Position numbers and translations under genes: made by a program. The notes beneath the pieces are model-generated. The model made no database searches. It was not told the DNA's origin and worked only from the letters and a program-made list of their open reading frames with translations. Shown here piece after piece: positions 8,220-16,552 of a stretch of 48,418 nt of DNA (within the stretch, counting starts at the first letter, position 1; each line of letters starts with the position of its first letter). This DNA is from an uncultured bacterium (GTDB lineage Bacteria; Pseudomonadota; Gammaproteobacteria; Burkholderiales; Burkholderiaceae_C), in assembly GCA_903928495.1 (NCBI GenBank), contig CAIYQZ010000049.1:1-48418 (forward strand), written 5' to 3'.

Positions 8220-8918
8220 ATGCAGCGACGAGAATTTAACCATGCAGCGTGTTTCACGTTGCTGGCCTTGGTTGGTGTGGCAAGCCCGGTCAGGGCTCAG
8301 GGCCTGTCAGCCTTGAGCAACGCCGATGCATTGGGGGGCATCCGCGACGCGTTGGCCACTGGTGCAAAAGCAGCCGTGTCTCAACTCGGTCAGTCAGGTG
8401 GATTCCTGAACAACCCAAAAGTTCGCATCGGGTTGCCCGGCGTGCTGGAAGACGCCGCGCCTCTGCTCAAGGCCACTGGCCAGGGCAAACGACTGGATGC
8501 CCTGGTGCTGGCCATGAATCAGGCGGCCGAGCAGGCCGTTCCGCTGGCGGCCGACCTGTTGTCCAAGGCCATCAAAAACCTCGGCGTTGACGACGCCCGG
8601 CGCATCCTCACCGGCGGCGACACATCCGTCACCGACTTTTTTGCCAGCGCCACCCGAACTCCCCTGACCGAGCAGTTCCTGCCCGTGGTCAAACGCAGCA
8701 CCGACCAGGTGCAGCTGGCTGACAAATACCAGTCTGTGGCCGGCCGCGCTGCCAAACTGGGGCTCATCAAGTCTGAGGATGCAGATCTGCCGGGCTATGT
8801 CACCTCGCGCGCGCTCTCAGGTCTTTACCTCGTGATTGGCGAGGAAGAGCGCAGAATACGCCAGAACCCGGCCCAGGCCGGATCCGCACTCCTGAAAAAG
8901 GTGTTCGGCGCATTGTGA
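8220..8918 (+). CDS. DUF4197 family protein, exported
   Basis: The 232 residues begin with a signal peptide (MQRREFNHAACFTLLALVGV, cleavage probably after VRAQ). The rest matches the DUF4197 pattern: LGGIRDALATGAKAAVSQLG, GGFLNNPKVRIGLPGVLE, a middle DARRILTGGDTSVTDFF and AGRAAKLGLIKSEDADLPGY. The family is widespread in proteobacteria, is usually exported, and has no established biochemical role. It is divergent from the TlpA-like gene with 57 nt between starts. A distal link to the signalling operon that begins 65 nt downstream is possible but not shown. Confidence 0.85.
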   Translation: MQRREFNHAACFTLLALVGVASPVRAQGLSALSNADALGGIRDALATGAKAAVSQLGQSGGFLNNPKVRIGLPGVLEDAAPLLKATGQGKRLDALVLAMNQAAEQAVPLAADLLSKAIKNLGVDDARRILTGGDTSVTDFFASATRTPLTEQFLPVVKRSTDQVQLADKYQSVAGRAAKLGLIKSEDADLPGYVTSRALSGLYLVIGEEERRIRQNPAQAGSALLKKVFGAL

Positions 8919-8982
8919 TTTCGCAGCCAACAGGCACCCCAGAGTGCCGGCACTGTTTGTCAGGGACACATCTCCACACCCC

Positions 8983-9381
8983 ATGAACGCAAGCTCCCCG
9001 GCCTCAAAACCCCTCCGCGTGTTGGTTGCAGACGACAACCCCGTCAACCTCCGTGTCGCCACCCGCGTGCTGCGCGACATGGGCCACAGCGGTGTGCTGG
9101 TAACCGATGGCGAAAAAGCCCTCAAGGCTCTGGAGGCGCAGCCCTTCGATGTGGCCCTGATGGATGTCACCATGCCCCAACTCGACGGCATCTCGGCCGT
9201 GGCCGAAATGCGCAAACGCGAAAAGCAGGGCGCACGGCGCACACCAGTGATCATGGTCACCGCCTTCGACATGCCCAGCGACCGCGCGCGTTTTCTGGCT
9301 GCCGGGGCCGACGGCTACCTGGCCAAGCCGCTCGAGCGCACAGCCCTGGAAGCTGAATTGCAACGCGTTCTTCGCCGCTGA
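8983..9381 (+). CDS. Single-domain response regulator (receiver only)
   Basis: The 132 residues are one CheY-like receiver: acidic pair in LVADDNPVN (residues 17-18), phospho-acceptor Asp61 in ALMDVTMPQLDG, Thr in MVTAFD and the conserved Lys in YLAKPL. There is no output domain, so it acts by protein contact or as a phosphate shuttle/sink. Its stop is 12 nt before the start of the giant hybrid kinase, which strongly suggests one operon and a common phosphorelay. The ATG at 8983 is used; an upstream in-frame start at 8944 adds residues without homology. Confidence 0.93.
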   Translation: MNASSPASKPLRVLVADDNPVNLRVATRVLRDMGHSGVLVTDGEKALKALEAQPFDVALMDVTMPQLDGISAVAEMRKREKQGARRTPVIMVTAFDMPSDRARFLAAGADGYLAKPLERTALEAELQRVLRR

Positions 9382-9393
9382 GGGGTGCCCGTC

Positions 9394-12300
9394 ATGTGGC
9401 AACAGCTCAAGCGGTTCACACCGTTAATGTGGGTGCTCGGCGTGGTGCTGATGGGCACGCTGCTGACAAGTTTGTCGGTTCGTGCCCTGAACACATCGGT
9501 GGAGCAGAGGCAGCACTTGCTGTTTGACCGGGAGGTTGAACGTCTCAAGGCCTCCCTGCAAAACCACCTCAACCAGCAAGCCCTGCTGCTGACCGCAGTG
9601 CGCGGCGCGTTTGCCGTCTCACAACATGTCACCCCTGACGAATTCGAGCTGTTTGCGGGCTCGCTCGACTTGAAGGCGCGTTTTCCAGCGGTGTCTGCAC
9701 TGGCGTATGCCCAGCGTGTGCCTGCTCGCGACCTTGACGCGTACATCGCACGCCGTACCGAAGACACCCCTGGGTTCAAGTTCCGCTACATGGACCCCAA
9801 CCACCAGCGGGGCGACGGAGACCGCTACGTGGTCGAGCTGGTGCAGCCCGTTGCCTCCCGCCCCGCGCTGGGCCTGGAGGCCTCCAGCAACACCGATCGC
9901 TTTGCCGCCATGGAGCGTGCCGGACGCTCGGGCACTGCAGTGCTGACCGCCCCCGTGATGCGTGCCAACGCAAAAGAAAGCAAACCTTCCTTCGTGTACT
10001 ACATGCCCGTGTACGAGACGGGCTATGTTCCCCACGCGACGGAAGACCGCGCCACCTACCTGCAAGGTTTTGCCCTGGTGTCTTTCGAGGCCGATGCGCT
10101 GGTCAAGGCTGCCATCAGCGGCCTGAAGCTCACCATCGACTTCGACCTCAGCGATGCACTCGCCATGCGGGCCGACGGTCAAACCCAGGGAGTGATGCTG
10201 TACGACCACTCGGGTGCCCGCATGCAGGCCGACGGCAGCGCGTTGCCCGCGACAGATCAACGCATTGCCCACAAGGAGCAGTTCTTCTGGGGTAACCGGT
10301 ACTTCGACTTGACTGCACGGTCCACCCCGGCGTTTGACGAGCAGATCGCCCGCAGTGCGCCCGCCACCGTCGGGTTGGCAGGGGCGCTGGCCACCCTGGG
10401 GCTGGCCTGGTGGGTCTGGTTGCTCCTGCGTGGGCGCAGCGAGGCGCAGCAACAAGTGCGTGCGCTGGGGTCCGAAAACCAGCGGCTGGCTCTGGTGGCC
10501 CGCAACACCAACAACCTGGTCACCATTTCAGATCCCACTGGCCGCATCCAATGGGTCAACGAGGCGTTTGTGCACCGCACCGGCTATTCAATCGAAGAGG
10601 TATTGGGGCGGCGCGCCGATGAACTGCTGAACTTTGAAAAATCCGATTGGGCCACCCACAACCAGTTGGCGGCTGCCCAGGAAGGTACACACGCCTACAA
10701 GGCTGAGGTATTGAGCCGCAGCAAAACCGGAGAGGAATACTGGACACGGGTCGACATACAGCCCACACGTGACGAGTATGGCGAGGTCACAGGCTTCATC
10801 ACGGTAGAGAGTGACATCACTCCTGAAATGCAGGCCCGCGAAGAAATGGTGGCTGCCCTGCGTGAAACCGAGGCCTTGATGAACACCATCAAGACCCACT
10901 CCATCGTCTCCCAGACCGATGCGCGCGGCATCATCACCGATGCCAACCAGGCCTTTGCCGACATCAGCGGCTACAGCATGGAAGAGCTGGTGGGCACGGG
11001 CCACCACATCGTCAACTCGGGCCACCACCCGGCCGATTTCTGGGGCGCCATGTGGGCCACCATCCGCGCGGGTCAGCCTTGGCATGGCGAGGTGTGCAAC
11101 CGAGCCAAAAGTGGCCGCCTGTATTGGGTCGACAGCCTGGTGGCTCCGTTTGTGAGCGCCAACGGGCAGATCGAGCGCTATGTGTCGATCCGCACCGACA
11201 TCACGGCGCGCAAAGAAGCCCAACAGGCCCTGGAGCGCGCCCGCCGCACGCTGGAGCTGTCCAACCAGGCGGCCCGCATCGGCACGTGGGAGCTGGACTG
11301 GGACACCCAAAAGCTGCAATGGTCGGCGGTGACGCGAGAGATCCACGGTTTGCCAGCGGGCACGGAACCCACGCTGGCATTTGCGCTGTCCTGTTACCCG
11401 GAGGCCACCACGCGCGAGGCCCTGACCCGTCTGGTGCAACGCGCTGCAGAGCTGGGCCAGGGCTACGACACCGAGCTGCAAATTCAGACGTCATCGGGCC
11501 AGTTGCGCTGGGTGCGCACCATCGGCGCTGGCGAAATGGCCAATGGCCGCTGCGTGCGCCTGTATGGCACGGTGCAAGACATCGACGAGCGCAAACAGCG
11601 CGAGTTGGAGTTGGCCGAAGGCCGCCAGCGGCTGCAAAGCACCATCGACGGCACACGAGCCGGCACGTGGGAATGGAACATCCAAACCAATGACATCGTG
11701 CTCAACGAACACTGGGCGACGATGTTGGGCTACAGCCTGGACGAGCTGCAGCCCACCACGCTGGACCTCTGGAAGCGCCTGACCCAACCAGACGACCTGG
11801 CCGAGGCCACCGCAGCTCTGCAAGCGCACTTTGACGGTGTCACCAGCGAGTACAGCCAAATCCTTCGGATGCGCCACCAGGACGGACACTGGGTCTGGAT
11901 CCACGACAGGGGGCGCGTGGTCAGCCACACTGCCGAGGGCCAGCCTCTGATGATGTATGGCACCCACATCGACGTGTCTGCGCTGAAAGAAGCCCAGATG
12001 CGTGCCGAGGCCGATTCCCTGCGGCTCAACAACATCATCGAAGGCACCCGCGCCGGCACGTGGGAATGGAACCTGCAGACAGGGCATGGCGTATTCAACG
12101 CGGCGTTTGCCCGCATGTTGGGTTACGAACCCGAGGAGCTGGAGGCCAGTGCCTGGGAATTGCTGGCCCGCACCACCCACACGGACGACTTCGCGCAGGC
12201 ACAGCAGGCCCTGTTCAGGCACTGGAAGGGTGACACCGAGTACCACGACCTGACGGTGCGGGCCATTCACAAAGACGGCCACGTGATCTGGGTGCAGGAC

Positions 12301-15300
12301 CGAGGGAGGGTGGTCGAACGCGATGCACAAGGCCGTAGCCTGATGTTCACCGGCACGCGCATGGACGTGACCGAACTGGTGCGTGCGCAGGCCGCCGCCG
12401 CTGAGAGCGAGCGCATTCTGCGCAGCGCCATTGAGGCGCTGGACCAGGGCTTTGTGCTGTTCGACCCGCAAGACCGGCTGGTGATGTGCAACGAGCAGTA
12501 CCGCCAGTTCCGGCCGAAAACGGCAGCCCACATCGTGGAAGGCGCGCGTTTTGAAGACATCATCCGCAATGGTGCGATGCTGGGTGAGATCCCTGACGCG
12601 GTGGGCCGGGTCGAGGAATGGGTGGCCGAGCGCATGGCGCAGCACGGCCAGCCCATGCTGGACATCGTGCAACGCGTGTCCAGTGGCCGTGTGCTGCGGG
12701 TGCTGGAGCGCAGCACGCCCGATGGCTACCGGGTGGGTTTCCGCATCGACGTGACCGACATCGTCAACGCCCGTGAGGCAGCTGCAGAAAAAGAGCGCAT
12801 CCTGCGCAGCTCGATTGACGCGCTGGGCGAGGCCTTTGTGTTGTACGACCCTGACGACCGCCTGGTGTTCTGCAACGAGCGCTACAAACAGGTGTATCCC
12901 ATCGCTGCTGCAGTCATGGAGCCAGGCAGAACGTTTGAGGAAATCATCCGCTACGGAGCCGAGCGTGGGGAATACGCCGCTGCGGTGGAGCGTGTGGACG
13001 AGTGGGTGCAGGAGCGCCTGCATCAGCACCGCCAGCCCAACCAGGACTTGATCCAGCATCTGGCCACTGGCCAAGTGCTGCGCATTGTGGAACAGCAAAC
13101 ACCCGACGGCTACCGCGTGGGGTTTCGCATCGACATCACCGAGCTGGTGCGCTCACGCGAGGAGGCCGAAGCGGCTTCGCAGGCCAAGAGCCAGTTTGTG
13201 GCGAACATGAGCCACGAAATCCGCACCCCCATGAACGCCATTCTGGGCATGCTGCACCTGTTGCAAACCACCGACCTCACAGCGCGCCAGAAAGACTACG
13301 CGGTCAAGAGCGAAAGCGCGGCCAAGAGCCTGCTGGGCATCCTGAACGACATCCTCGACTTCTCGAAGGTTGAGGCCGGCAAGATGGAGCTCGACCCCGA
13401 GCCGTTTGCCTTTGACAAGCTGGTGCGAGACCTGGCCACCATCTACTCCAGCAACCTCAAAGACAAGCAACTGGAGCTGTTGTTCGACATCGACCCCGCC
13501 GTACCCAAGGTGCTGATTGGTGACGCCCTGCGCCTGCAGCAGGTGCTGATCAACCTTGGGGGCAACGCCATCAAGTTCACCTCGCAAGGCGAGGTGCTGA
13601 TGAAGGTGCAACTGCAGGTCTGTGAGCAGGCCGGTACACCCGAGCAGCCGTATGAAGAAGCCACAGTGCTGTTCGAAGTGCACGACAGTGGCATAGGCAT
13701 ATCGCCCGAGGCGCAGGCCAAAATTTTCAGCGGCTTCTCGCAGGCTGAAAGCTCTACGGCCCGCAAATACGGTGGCACCGGGCTGGGTCTGGCCATCAGC
13801 CAGCGGCTGGTGCGCCTGATGGGCGGCGAGTTGCAGCTCAGCAGCACGCTGGGCGAGGGCAGTACGTTCTATTTCTCGCTGAAGTTCCGCATTCCGTCTG
13901 CGTTGCCGGTGGAGTTTGCCGAGGTGCAGCGCCCGGCGCTTGGCAACCTCAATGCCCTGGTGGTGGACGACAACCTGGTGGCGCAGCAAATCATGACAGG
14001 GGTGTTGCAGGCCATGGGCTGGTCGTCCACCGCGGCTGAAGGCCCCGAGGATGCGCTGGCCCTGGTGCAGGCGGGCCTGTCCCAGTCGGACAAGCCGTTT
14101 GACGTGATCTTCCTGGACTGGGACATGCCGGGCATGGATGGCATGCACCTCGCCGCCGAGTTGCGCACGATGTTCGGCACCGGCCCGCGACCCTTGATGA
14201 TCATGGTCACGGCCAGCGGGCGCGAGTTGCTGCAAGGCACTGCGCAGGAGCAGCGCGAGTTGCTGGACGGATTCCTGGTCAAGCCCGTGACTGGCTCCAT
14301 GCTGTACGACGCAGTGGCCGATGCCATGGCCCTGGCCTCGGGCGAGGGCCCCCGCACGGTGTCTGCCGCCCCAGGCGAGCGTTTGCTGAACGGTATGCGC
14401 CTGCTGGTGGCCGAAGACAACCTCATCAACCAGCAGGTGGCAGAAGAACTGCTCACCCGCGAGGGCGCCATGGTGAGCCTGGCCGACAACGGACAAATTG
14501 CGGTGGACATGCTCCGGCAAGACGCGAATGCGTTTGATCTGGTGCTGATGGACATGCAGATGCCAGTGCTCGACGGACTGCAGGCCACACACGCCATCCG
14601 CCAGAAGCTGCATTTGCACGAGTTGCCCATTGTGGCCATGACGGCCAACGCCATGGCCAGCGACCGAGACGCCTGCCTGGCCGCCGGCATGAACGACCAT
14701 GTGGGCAAGCCTTTTGAGTTGCAGCACCTGGTGCGCACCCTGTTGCGCTGGGCGGGTGGCAGTGTCAAGCCATATGATCCCTCGGCTGTGGTAGACATTG
14801 AACCTGAAACAGTAGCTGCAAGCCCAATCAATACAAGCGCTGGAGGCATTAAAAGCTTTGATTTTTCTGGCGCTGCTCCGGTGTGGCCTGCGAGCGACCG
14901 GGTGGAGGTCACCGCTGCCTTGCACCGCCTGGGGGGAGACCCCGTGTTTTACCAGCGCATCGTGCGCAACTTCTGCGCCGATTTGCCGCCGCAGTCCGCC
15001 CGCCTGGCCGCTTTGCTGGCCGAGGGTGATGCGGCTGCACTCGCTGCGTCGTTGCACACTGTCAAAGGCACGGCCAGCACCGTGGGTGCCTTCCGCCTGG
15101 CCGAGCTGGCCGCCGAGGCCGAGCAACAGGTCAAGAACAGCATGGGCCAGTCCGGCCCGGTGCCCACCGGCTGGCTGGCTGCCCTGCGCGAGGAAATGAC
15201 CCACAGCGACCTGGCCCTGCGGCAGGTGCTGGATGTGATGCAGCCGCCCACCGCTGCCCCGGTGATGCCTGGTGCCGCCGCAGGTTCAGCCGAGCCGCCC

Positions 15301-15528
15301 GATGCAGATTGGCGGCCGGTGTGGGTGCCACGGCTGCAGCACCTCATCGGCTTGCTGGCCGCCTCGGACATGCAGGCACTGGAGTTGCACGACGAAATGC
15401 TGCAAGATGCTGCTGTGGCAGGCGCGGCCGAATGGCAGCCCCTGCACGCTGCGATGGAAATGCTCGATTTCGAGCACGCCCTGGCCGCCGCCCAAGAGTT
15501 GTTGCAGCAAAGCGAGTCCCGTGACTGA
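9394..15528 (+). CDS. Giant CHASE / multi-PAS hybrid histidine kinase with two receivers and HPt
   Basis: This 2044-residue membrane sensor kinase has TM1 (about 8-29), a periplasmic CHASE domain (about 70-270, with SALAYAQRV and FVYYMPVYE), and TM2 (about 325-345). Seven PAS domains follow, starting near 365, 496, 620, 745, 876, 1003 and 1131. HisKA has His1274 ([12 protein letters not shown]), and HATPase has the N box GGNAIKF, DSGIGIS and TGLGLAIS. Receiver 1 has Asp1575 ([11 protein letters not shown]), receiver 2 has Asp1720 ([11 protein letters not shown]), and the HPt has His1888 ([10 protein letters not shown]). All relay residues are intact. PAS4/5 and PAS6/7 look like tandem duplications. 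A copy of the dispersed repeat lies in the linker between receiver 2 and HPt. The ATG at 9394 (AGGGG 8 nt upstream) is preferred over GTG 9385. Its 3' end overlaps the next gene by 8 nt. Confidence 0.95.
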   Translation: MWQQLKRFTPLMWVLGVVLMGTLLTSLSVRALNTSVEQRQHLLFDREVERLKASLQNHLNQQALLLTAVRGAFAVSQHVTPDEFELFAGSLDLKARFPAVSALAYAQRVPARDLDAYIARRTEDTPGFKFRYMDPNHQRGDGDRYVVELVQPVASRPALGLEASSNTDRFAAMERAGRSGTAVLTAPVMRANAKESKPSFVYYMPVYETGYVPHATEDRATYLQGFALVSFEADALVKAAISGLKLTIDFDLSDALAMRADGQTQGVMLYDHSGARMQADGSALPATDQRIAHKEQFFWGNRYFDLTARSTPAFDEQIARSAPATVGLAGALATLGLAWWVWLLLRGRSEAQQQVRALGSENQRLALVARNTNNLVTISDPTGRIQWVNEAFVHRTGYSIEEVLGRRADELLNFEKSDWATHNQLAAAQEGTHAYKAEVLSRSKTGEEYWTRVDIQPTRDEYGEVTGFITVESDITPEMQAREEMVAALRETEALMNTIKTHSIVSQTDARGIITDANQAFADISGYSMEELVGTGHHIVNSGHHPADFWGAMWATIRAGQPWHGEVCNRAKSGRLYWVDSLVAPFVSANGQIERYVSIRTDITARKEAQQALERARRTLELSNQAARIGTWELDWDTQKLQWSAVTREIHGLPAGTEPTLAFALSCYPEATTREALTRLVQRAAELGQGYDTELQIQTSSGQLRWVRTIGAGEMANGRCVRLYGTVQDIDERKQRELELAEGRQRLQSTIDGTRAGTWEWNIQTNDIVLNEHWATMLGYSLDELQPTTLDLWKRLTQPDDLAEATAALQAHFDGVTSEYSQILRMRHQDGHWVWIHDRGRVVSHTAEGQPLMMYGTHIDVSALKEAQMRAEADSLRLNNIIEGTRAGTWEWNLQTGHGVFNAAFARMLGYEPEELEASAWELLARTTHTDDFAQAQQALFRHWKGDTEYHDLTVRAIHKDGHVIWVQDRGRVVERDAQGRSLMFTGTRMDVTELVRAQAAAAESERILRSAIEALDQGFVLFDPQDRLVMCNEQYRQFRPKTAAHIVEGARFEDIIRNGAMLGEIPDAVGRVEEWVAERMAQHGQPMLDIVQRVSSGRVLRVLERSTPDGYRVGFRIDVTDIVNAREAAAEKERILRSSIDALGEAFVLYDPDDRLVFCNERYKQVYPIAAAVMEPGRTFEEIIRYGAERGEYAAAVERVDEWVQERLHQHRQPNQDLIQHLATGQVLRIVEQQTPDGYRVGFRIDITELVRSREEAEAASQAKSQFVANMSHEIRTPMNAILGMLHLLQTTDLTARQKDYAVKSESAAKSLLGILNDILDFSKVEAGKMELDPEPFAFDKLVRDLATIYSSNLKDKQLELLFDIDPAVPKVLIGDALRLQQVLINLGGNAIKFTSQGEVLMKVQLQVCEQAGTPEQPYEEATVLFEVHDSGIGISPEAQAKIFSGFSQAESSTARKYGGTGLGLAISQRLVRLMGGELQLSSTLGEGSTFYFSLKFRIPSALPVEFAEVQRPALGNLNALVVDDNLVAQQIMTGVLQAMGWSSTAAEGPEDALALVQAGLSQSDKPFDVIFLDWDMPGMDGMHLAAELRTMFGTGPRPLMIMVTASGRELLQGTAQEQRELLDGFLVKPVTGSMLYDAVADAMALASGEGPRTVSAAPGERLLNGMRLLVAEDNLINQQVAEELLTREGAMVSLADNGQIAVDMLRQDANAFDLVLMDMQMPVLDGLQATHAIRQKLHLHELPIVAMTANAMASDRDACLAAGMNDHVGKPFELQHLVRTLLRWAGGSVKPYDPSAVVDIEPETVAASPINTSAGGIKSFDFSGAAPVWPASDRVEVTAALHRLGGDPVFYQRIVRNFCADLPPQSARLAALLAEGDAAALAASLHTVKGTASTVGAFRLAELAAEAEQQVKNSMGQSGPVPTGWLAALREEMTHSDLALRQVLDVMQPPTAAPVMPGAAAGSAEPPDADWRPVWVPRLQHLIGLLAASDMQALELHDEMLQDAAVAGAAEWQPLHAAMEMLDFEHALAAAQELLQQSESRD
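14813..14856 (+). repeat. Dispersed repeat, copy 2, inside the hybrid kinase gene
   Basis: TAG at 14813 (out of frame as a stop), 19 nt, AAGCGC (14835-14840), then TGGAGGCATTAAAAGC. It has the same spacing as the other three copies. It is translated in frame as part of the receiver 2-HPt linker (about residues 1806-1821), and the surrounding 100 nt is visibly more AT-rich than the rest of the gene. Confidence 0.55.
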
Positions 15529-16552
15529 TTTCGCGCCCACCCAAACGCTGTCGTTTCCCGGCGACCCCGTCCCCGCCCGGCAGGGGGTGGACGTGTTGCT
15601 GCCGCTCGCCGCGCCCCAGCGCAAGGCCCGACTGCTGGTGGTGGACGACCAACCCATCCATTTGCAGGTGCTGTACCGGGCGCTGGCGGGGGAGTGCCAG
15701 ATGTTCATGGCCAACAGCTGCGAGCAGGCCCTGCGGGTGTGCCGCGAGCAGTTGCCCGATCTGGTGCTGCTGGACGTGGTCATGCCGGACATGGACGGTT
15801 TTGAGGTGCTGCAACAGCTCAAGGCCCAGCCAGAGACCGCCGACATCCCGGTGATTTTCGTGACCGCACACGGTGGCGAGGAAATTGAAACCCAGTGTTT
15901 GCAGGCCGGTGCGGTGGATTTCATCCCCAAGCCCGTCAACCCGAATGTGGTGAAGGCACGGGTCAGGACGCACCTCACACTGAAGTTCCAGTCGGACTTT
16001 TTGCGCGACATGGCTTTCATGGACGGCCTCACCGCCGTGTCCAACCGGCGGCATTTTGACGAGCGGCTGGCGCTGGAGTGGGGCCGCGCCCAGCGCACGG
16101 GCAGTGCCCTGTCCCTGGTGTTGCTGGATGTGGACTTTTTCAAGGCCTACAACGATCACTACGGTCACCAGGCCGGTGACGATTGCCTGCGCCAGATTGC
16201 CTCTCTGCTCAAGGCCGAGTTGCGCCGCCCCACCGACCTGGTGGCCCGCTATGGCGGGGAAGAGTTTGTGTGCCTGCTGCCCGACACCGCACACGACGAT
16301 GCATTGGTGCTGGCCGAACGCATGTTGCGCGCCGTGCGCGGTGCCCAGATGGCCCACCTGTTTTCCGATGTGGCACCGGTGGTGACCGTCAGCCTGGGCG
16401 TTGCCACCCGGGAGGGGCTGGACACCAGTGGCCGTGCCGCCTACTTGCTGGCGCTGGCCGATGCACAGCTCTACCTGGCCAAGCGCACAGGGCGGGCCAA
16501 AGTGTGTGGTGCGCGGCTGCCCGCGAACGGTGGACCGGGTGCGTTGACTTGA
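15521..16552 (+). CDS. Response regulator diguanylate cyclase (receiver-GGEEF)
   Basis: The 343 residues start at GTG 15521, which overlaps the kinase stop (GTGACTGA, 8 nt). The receiver (about 36-155) has Asp85 in [14 protein letters not shown] and Lys in FIPKPVNP. The GGDEF domain (about 170-330) has an intact active site, GGEEF at 245-249, plus an inhibitory I-site RxxD (RPTD, 236-239), so product-inhibited c-di-GMP synthesis is expected. The architecture is that of WspR/PleD-like output proteins. Position directly after a hybrid kinase with an HPt makes it the natural phosphoryl acceptor (inference). An open frame back to 15272 lies inside the kinase gene and is ignored. Confidence 0.94.
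   Translation: MTDFAPTQTLSFPGDPVPARQGVDVLLPLAAPQRKARLLVVDDQPIHLQVLYRALAGECQMFMANSCEQALRVCREQLPDLVLLDVVMPDMDGFEVLQQLKAQPETADIPVIFVTAHGGEEIETQCLQAGAVDFIPKPVNPNVVKARVRTHLTLKFQSDFLRDMAFMDGLTAVSNRRHFDERLALEWGRAQRTGSALSLVLLDVDFFKAYNDHYGHQAGDDCLRQIASLLKAELRRPTDLVARYGGEEFVCLLPDTAHDDALVLAERMLRAVRGAQMAHLFSDVAPVVTVSLGVATREGLDTSGRAAYLLALADAQLYLAKRTGRAKVCGARLPANGGPGALT

Noticed and set aside
11491-13098. Minus-strand frame of 535 codons inside the hybrid kinase gene
   Set aside because: Shadow of the GC-rich kinase coding frame; His/Leu/Val-rich composition without motifs.
13153-15204. Minus-strand frame of 683 codons inside the hybrid kinase gene
   Set aside because: Same reason: antisense of a real, motif-rich frame.
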